Below are positions 14,652 through 15,911 of a DNA stretch of 15,911 nucleotides, piece by piece; the stretch's first letter is position 1, and the number at the start of each line of letters is the position of its first letter. This DNA comes from Acidaminococcaceae bacterium UBA2453 (GTDB lineage: Bacteria; Bacillota; Negativicutes; Acidaminococcales; Acidaminococcaceae). Where the stretch lies: contig DDQB01000095.1 in NCBI GenBank assembly GCA_002342505.1, forward strand, positions 18,859 to 34,769. The letters are read 5' to 3'. A model generated the notes under the pieces. It was not told the origin of the DNA, searched no databases, and saw only the letters and a list, made by a program, of their open reading frames with translations. A program made the position numbers and the translations under genes.

Positions 14652-14714
14652 TTTTTTCGTTCAGAAAACCGCTGATATTTCAGAACCCGCGCGGTCAGCG
14701 TGTTTTAGATAAAT

Positions 14715-14737
14715 ATAACCGGAAGTTTTCCGGTTAT
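14715..14737. repeat. Perfect 10-bp inverted repeat in the HD-GYP leader
   Basis: ATAACCGGAA (14715-14724) and TTCCGGTTAT (14728-14737) are perfectly complementary around a 3-nt loop. It lies inside the predicted 5' leader, about 20 nt after the start of transcription and 64 nt before the ATG. There is no T-run on either side, so a regulator site or a leader hairpin is more likely than a terminator. Confidence 0.75.
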
Positions 14738-14762
14738 GGGTCGAATCATATTTAGTAATTAC

Positions 14763-14791
14763 AGTATAGGTTCTTCTTCGAAAAACGTCAA
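14763..14791 (-). promoter_or_regulatory. HD-GYP gene promoter
   Basis: On the minus strand TTGACG (14791-14786) and TATACT (14768-14763) are separated by exactly 17 nt, predicting a start near 14756 and a leader of about 105 nt. Confidence 0.75.
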
Positions 14792-14900
14792 GACAAACTG
14801 ATTTTCGTTTTTAGGGCAAGACTGATTTACTATTCCGGCATGACGCGGATTTGTCGCGCTTTTGCCCTTTTATAATTATGTGAAATTTGTATAATATGTT

Positions 14901-14927
14901 ACGAAATTTAGACAGCGCTTCCTTAAG
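14901..14927 (+). repeat. Diverged copy of the dispersed repeat
   Basis: ACGAAATTTAGACAGCGCTT followed by CCTTAAG resembles the element at 13-37 and 123-147, with the best match over the CAGYGCTTCCTTA part and small gaps before it. Like copy 2 it begins just after a TATAAT (14890-14895). The similarity is by eye and could be partly chance. Confidence 0.4.
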
Positions 14928-14975
14928 TATTCCGTTTTCGGAACCGGAAGCCTTTCCGTTATGGGGAATGTACGC

Positions 14976-15004
14976 TTGAAATATTCATTGTTCTATGTTA
15001 TAGT
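14976..15004 (+). promoter_or_regulatory. Promoter of the structured RNA and amino-acid-binding protein gene
   Basis: TTGAAA (14976-14981) and TATAGT (14999-15004) are separated by 17 nt. The predicted start, near 15011, is immediately upstream of the highly structured region, leaving a leader of about 329 nt before the ATG at 15340. Confidence 0.75.
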
Positions 15005-15010
15005 TTATGA

Positions 15011-15339
15011 ATAATAAAAACAGTTCGGGTCTGTGGTTGCAAGTCGATGCCAGTTGCAGGCGAAACGATCCACGTAAGCAGTAAAAATTACTGTGAGCAC
15101 GGTGCAGCTTAGAAGTAAGTCCTGCCGTATTGATACGAGAGGGGCAGTAGTGGGGAGCGACAGCTTAGGAGCGAACCCTCCAGCAGGCGGGTGTGGGGGC
15201 GAAAACCAGGTCAGCCGGGGCGTTTTTATTCAGGCGGAAATATGGGGCGACAACTACAGTCCGCCGGTCCGAAAAGATGCGGACAATTTGCACCCTGCCG
15301 GTCTGAGGTTTTGTATTAATTTGTTTGGAGGAGAAAAAA
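15011..15339 (+). ncRNA. Large structured RNA or leader of unassigned class
   Basis: About 330 nt of G-rich, non-coding sequence lies between a good promoter and the binding-protein gene. Local helices include GTGG (15033-15036) with CCAC (15070-15073), TGCAA with TTGCA inside it, CAGTAA-AAA-TTACTG (15079-15093), CTTAGAAGTAAG (about 15108-15119) and CTGCC with GGCAG (about 15122-15147). The segment CAGCTTAGRAG occurs twice (about 15106 and 15161). A second domain, about 15211-15306, is closed by TCAGCCGGGG with CCC-TG-CCGG-T-CTGA; it contains the GGCGGA/TCCGCC and GTCCG/CGGAC hairpins. It lacks the core motifs I know for lysine, cobalamin, SAM, FMN, TPP, T-box, SRP, RNase P and tmRNA. It could be a large ncRNA class such as raiA RNA or a HEARO/omega RNA, an undescribed riboswitch, or an independent RNA read through into the gene. 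Confidence 0.65.
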
Positions 15340-15911
15340 ATGAGAAAAATTACAGTATTATTAAGTATTCTCGTATTGGCTCTGGGAATCCTGACAGCCG
15401 GTTGCGGCGGCGGTGACAAGGGAGACAAAAAAGCTGCGGCGCCCGCTACGGCAGCAAAGGAAGAACTGATTGTAGGAACTGAACCGTCCTTTGCACCTTT
15501 TGAATTTCCGGAAAAGGATTCCAAGGAATTTACCGGCTTTGATATGGACCTGATCCGTGCATTGGCTAAAGAGATGGGATACAAAAAATGTACCATCAAA
15601 AATATGGGCTTTGACGCCCTGATTCCGGCCATCAATGCGGGGAACCTTGACGTTTCCATCGCCGGCTTCAGCATTACGGAAGAAAGAAAAAAACAGGTTA
15701 TCTTCTCCCAGCCCTATTATAAATCCGGCCTGGCCTTTGTAGTCCGCAAGGATGTAAATGATGTAAAGAAGTTTGAAGACCTGCAGGGAAAGACCATTGC
15801 GGTACAGCTTGGAACTACCGGCGCCCTGTACGGAGAAAAGCTTAAGGAAAAAGGTGCTGTAGTCAAGACCTTCAATACCAGCGACCTGGCCTGCATGGAA
15901 CTGAAGAACAA
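15340..15911 (+). CDS. Polar amino-acid ABC transporter binding lipoprotein, 3' end outside the window
   Basis: The first 190 residues of a family 3 solute-binding protein (GlnH/ArtJ/HisJ type). A lipoprotein signal peptide ends in LTAGC with the lipidated cysteine at 22, followed by a short Ala/Lys-rich spacer. The domain begins with LIVGTEPSFAPFEF (about 48-61) and has GFDMDLIRALA (about 71-81), then GFDALIPAINAGNLDVSIAG and ITEERKKQVIFSQPYY, all typical of amino-acid receptors. GGAGGAG (15327-15333) is six bases before the ATG. Permease and ATPase genes are expected beyond the window. The ligand is not evident; the long structured leader suggests regulated expression. Confidence 0.93.
   Translation, partial: MRKITVLLSILVLALGILTAGCGGGDKGDKKAAAPATAAKEELIVGTEPSFAPFEFPEKDSKEFTGFDMDLIRALAKEMGYKKCTIKNMGFDALIPAINAGNLDVSIAGFSITEERKKQVIFSQPYYKSGLAFVVRKDVNDVKKFEDLQGKTIAVQLGTTGALYGEKLKEKGAVVKTFNTSDLACMELKN

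Larger units (their letters stand above)
14652..14951. other. Intergenic region with HD-GYP leader, inverted repeats and a diverged repeat copy
   Basis: No gene is visible in these 300 bases. From left to right they hold the HD-GYP leader and promoter, an AGGGCAA (14813-14819) / TTGCCCT (14862-14868) inverted repeat enclosing a CGCG/CGCG pair, and a TATAAT (14890-14895) with a poor -35 box. These are followed by a relative of the window-start repeat (14901-14927) and a nested hairpin: GCTTCC (14917-14922) with GGAAGC (14946-14951) around TTCCG-TTTT-CGGAA (14930-14943). Confidence 0.5.

Noticed and set aside
15011..15339. Assignment of the leader to a known riboswitch, T-box, tmRNA, SRP or RNase P RNA
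   Set aside because: None of the core motifs of these classes that I know is present, although this was checked only by eye.
15093..15416. Open frame of 107 codons across the structured leader into the binding-protein gene
   Set aside because: It is out of frame with the clear lipoprotein start at 15340, has no good Shine-Dalgarno and no domain; the frame is open by chance through structured RNA.

Overview
The window looks like a chromosomal stretch from a low-to-mid GC anaerobic Firmicute, most plausibly a member of the Negativicutes (relatives of Megasphaera, Acidaminococcus or Phascolarctobacterium). This is inferred from the gene repertoire: a DUF1015-serC pair, a tripartite tricarboxylate transporter, azlCD, a CaiB-type CoA-transferase and a stand-alone HD-GYP protein. 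It also rests on strong Shine-Dalgarno sequences and clean TTGACA/TATAAT promoters. No rRNA, tRNA, insertion sequence, phage gene or CRISPR array is visible.

Layout. (1) 1-186 is a promoter region packed with AAGGAA/TTCCTT half-sites and a duplicated 25-bp element. It drives a P1B-type ATPase relative that has lost its actuator domain and its CPC metal motif (187-2079). (2) A leftward operon, azlC-azlD-serine hydrolase (5086 to 2246), has a TTGCAG/TATAAT promoter and an ATGA overlap between azlD and the hydrolase; convergent terminators separate it from the ATPase-like gene. (3) A rightward cluster starts from a very strong promoter at 5225-5254: a DUF1015 protein, serC (phosphoserine aminotransferase), a cytoplasmic sialidase-fold (BNR) protein, then tctC, tctB and tctA. 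The tctC-tctB gap holds a terminator-like attenuator followed by a 13-bp stem-loop. (4) A leftward ybaK-type aminoacyl-tRNA deacylase diverges from a rightward CaiB/BaiF CoA-transferase. (5) A leftward HD-GYP protein converges on the CoA-transferase; the two share a bidirectional terminator whose loop is the CoA-transferase stop codon. (6) 14652-15339 is 688 nt without a gene. It holds the HD-GYP promoter and leader hairpin, a diverged third copy of the repeat from the start of the window, and a strong promoter that begins a roughly 330-nt highly structured RNA. That RNA leads into a polar amino-acid-binding lipoprotein gene cut by the window end.

How the parts fit. Amino-acid handling is the recurring theme: serine synthesis (serC with a DUF1015 protein carrying a DGHHR motif like that of ParB/SerK proteins), branched-chain amino-acid export (azlCD), editing of misacylated tRNA (ybaK) and amino-acid import (the final binding protein). 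The TctABC set and the BNR protein suggest uptake and processing of an unidentified carboxylate or sugar acid. The items most worth following up are the structured RNA at 15011-15339, the actuator-less P-type ATPase with its operator-rich promoter, and the DUF1015-serC pair.
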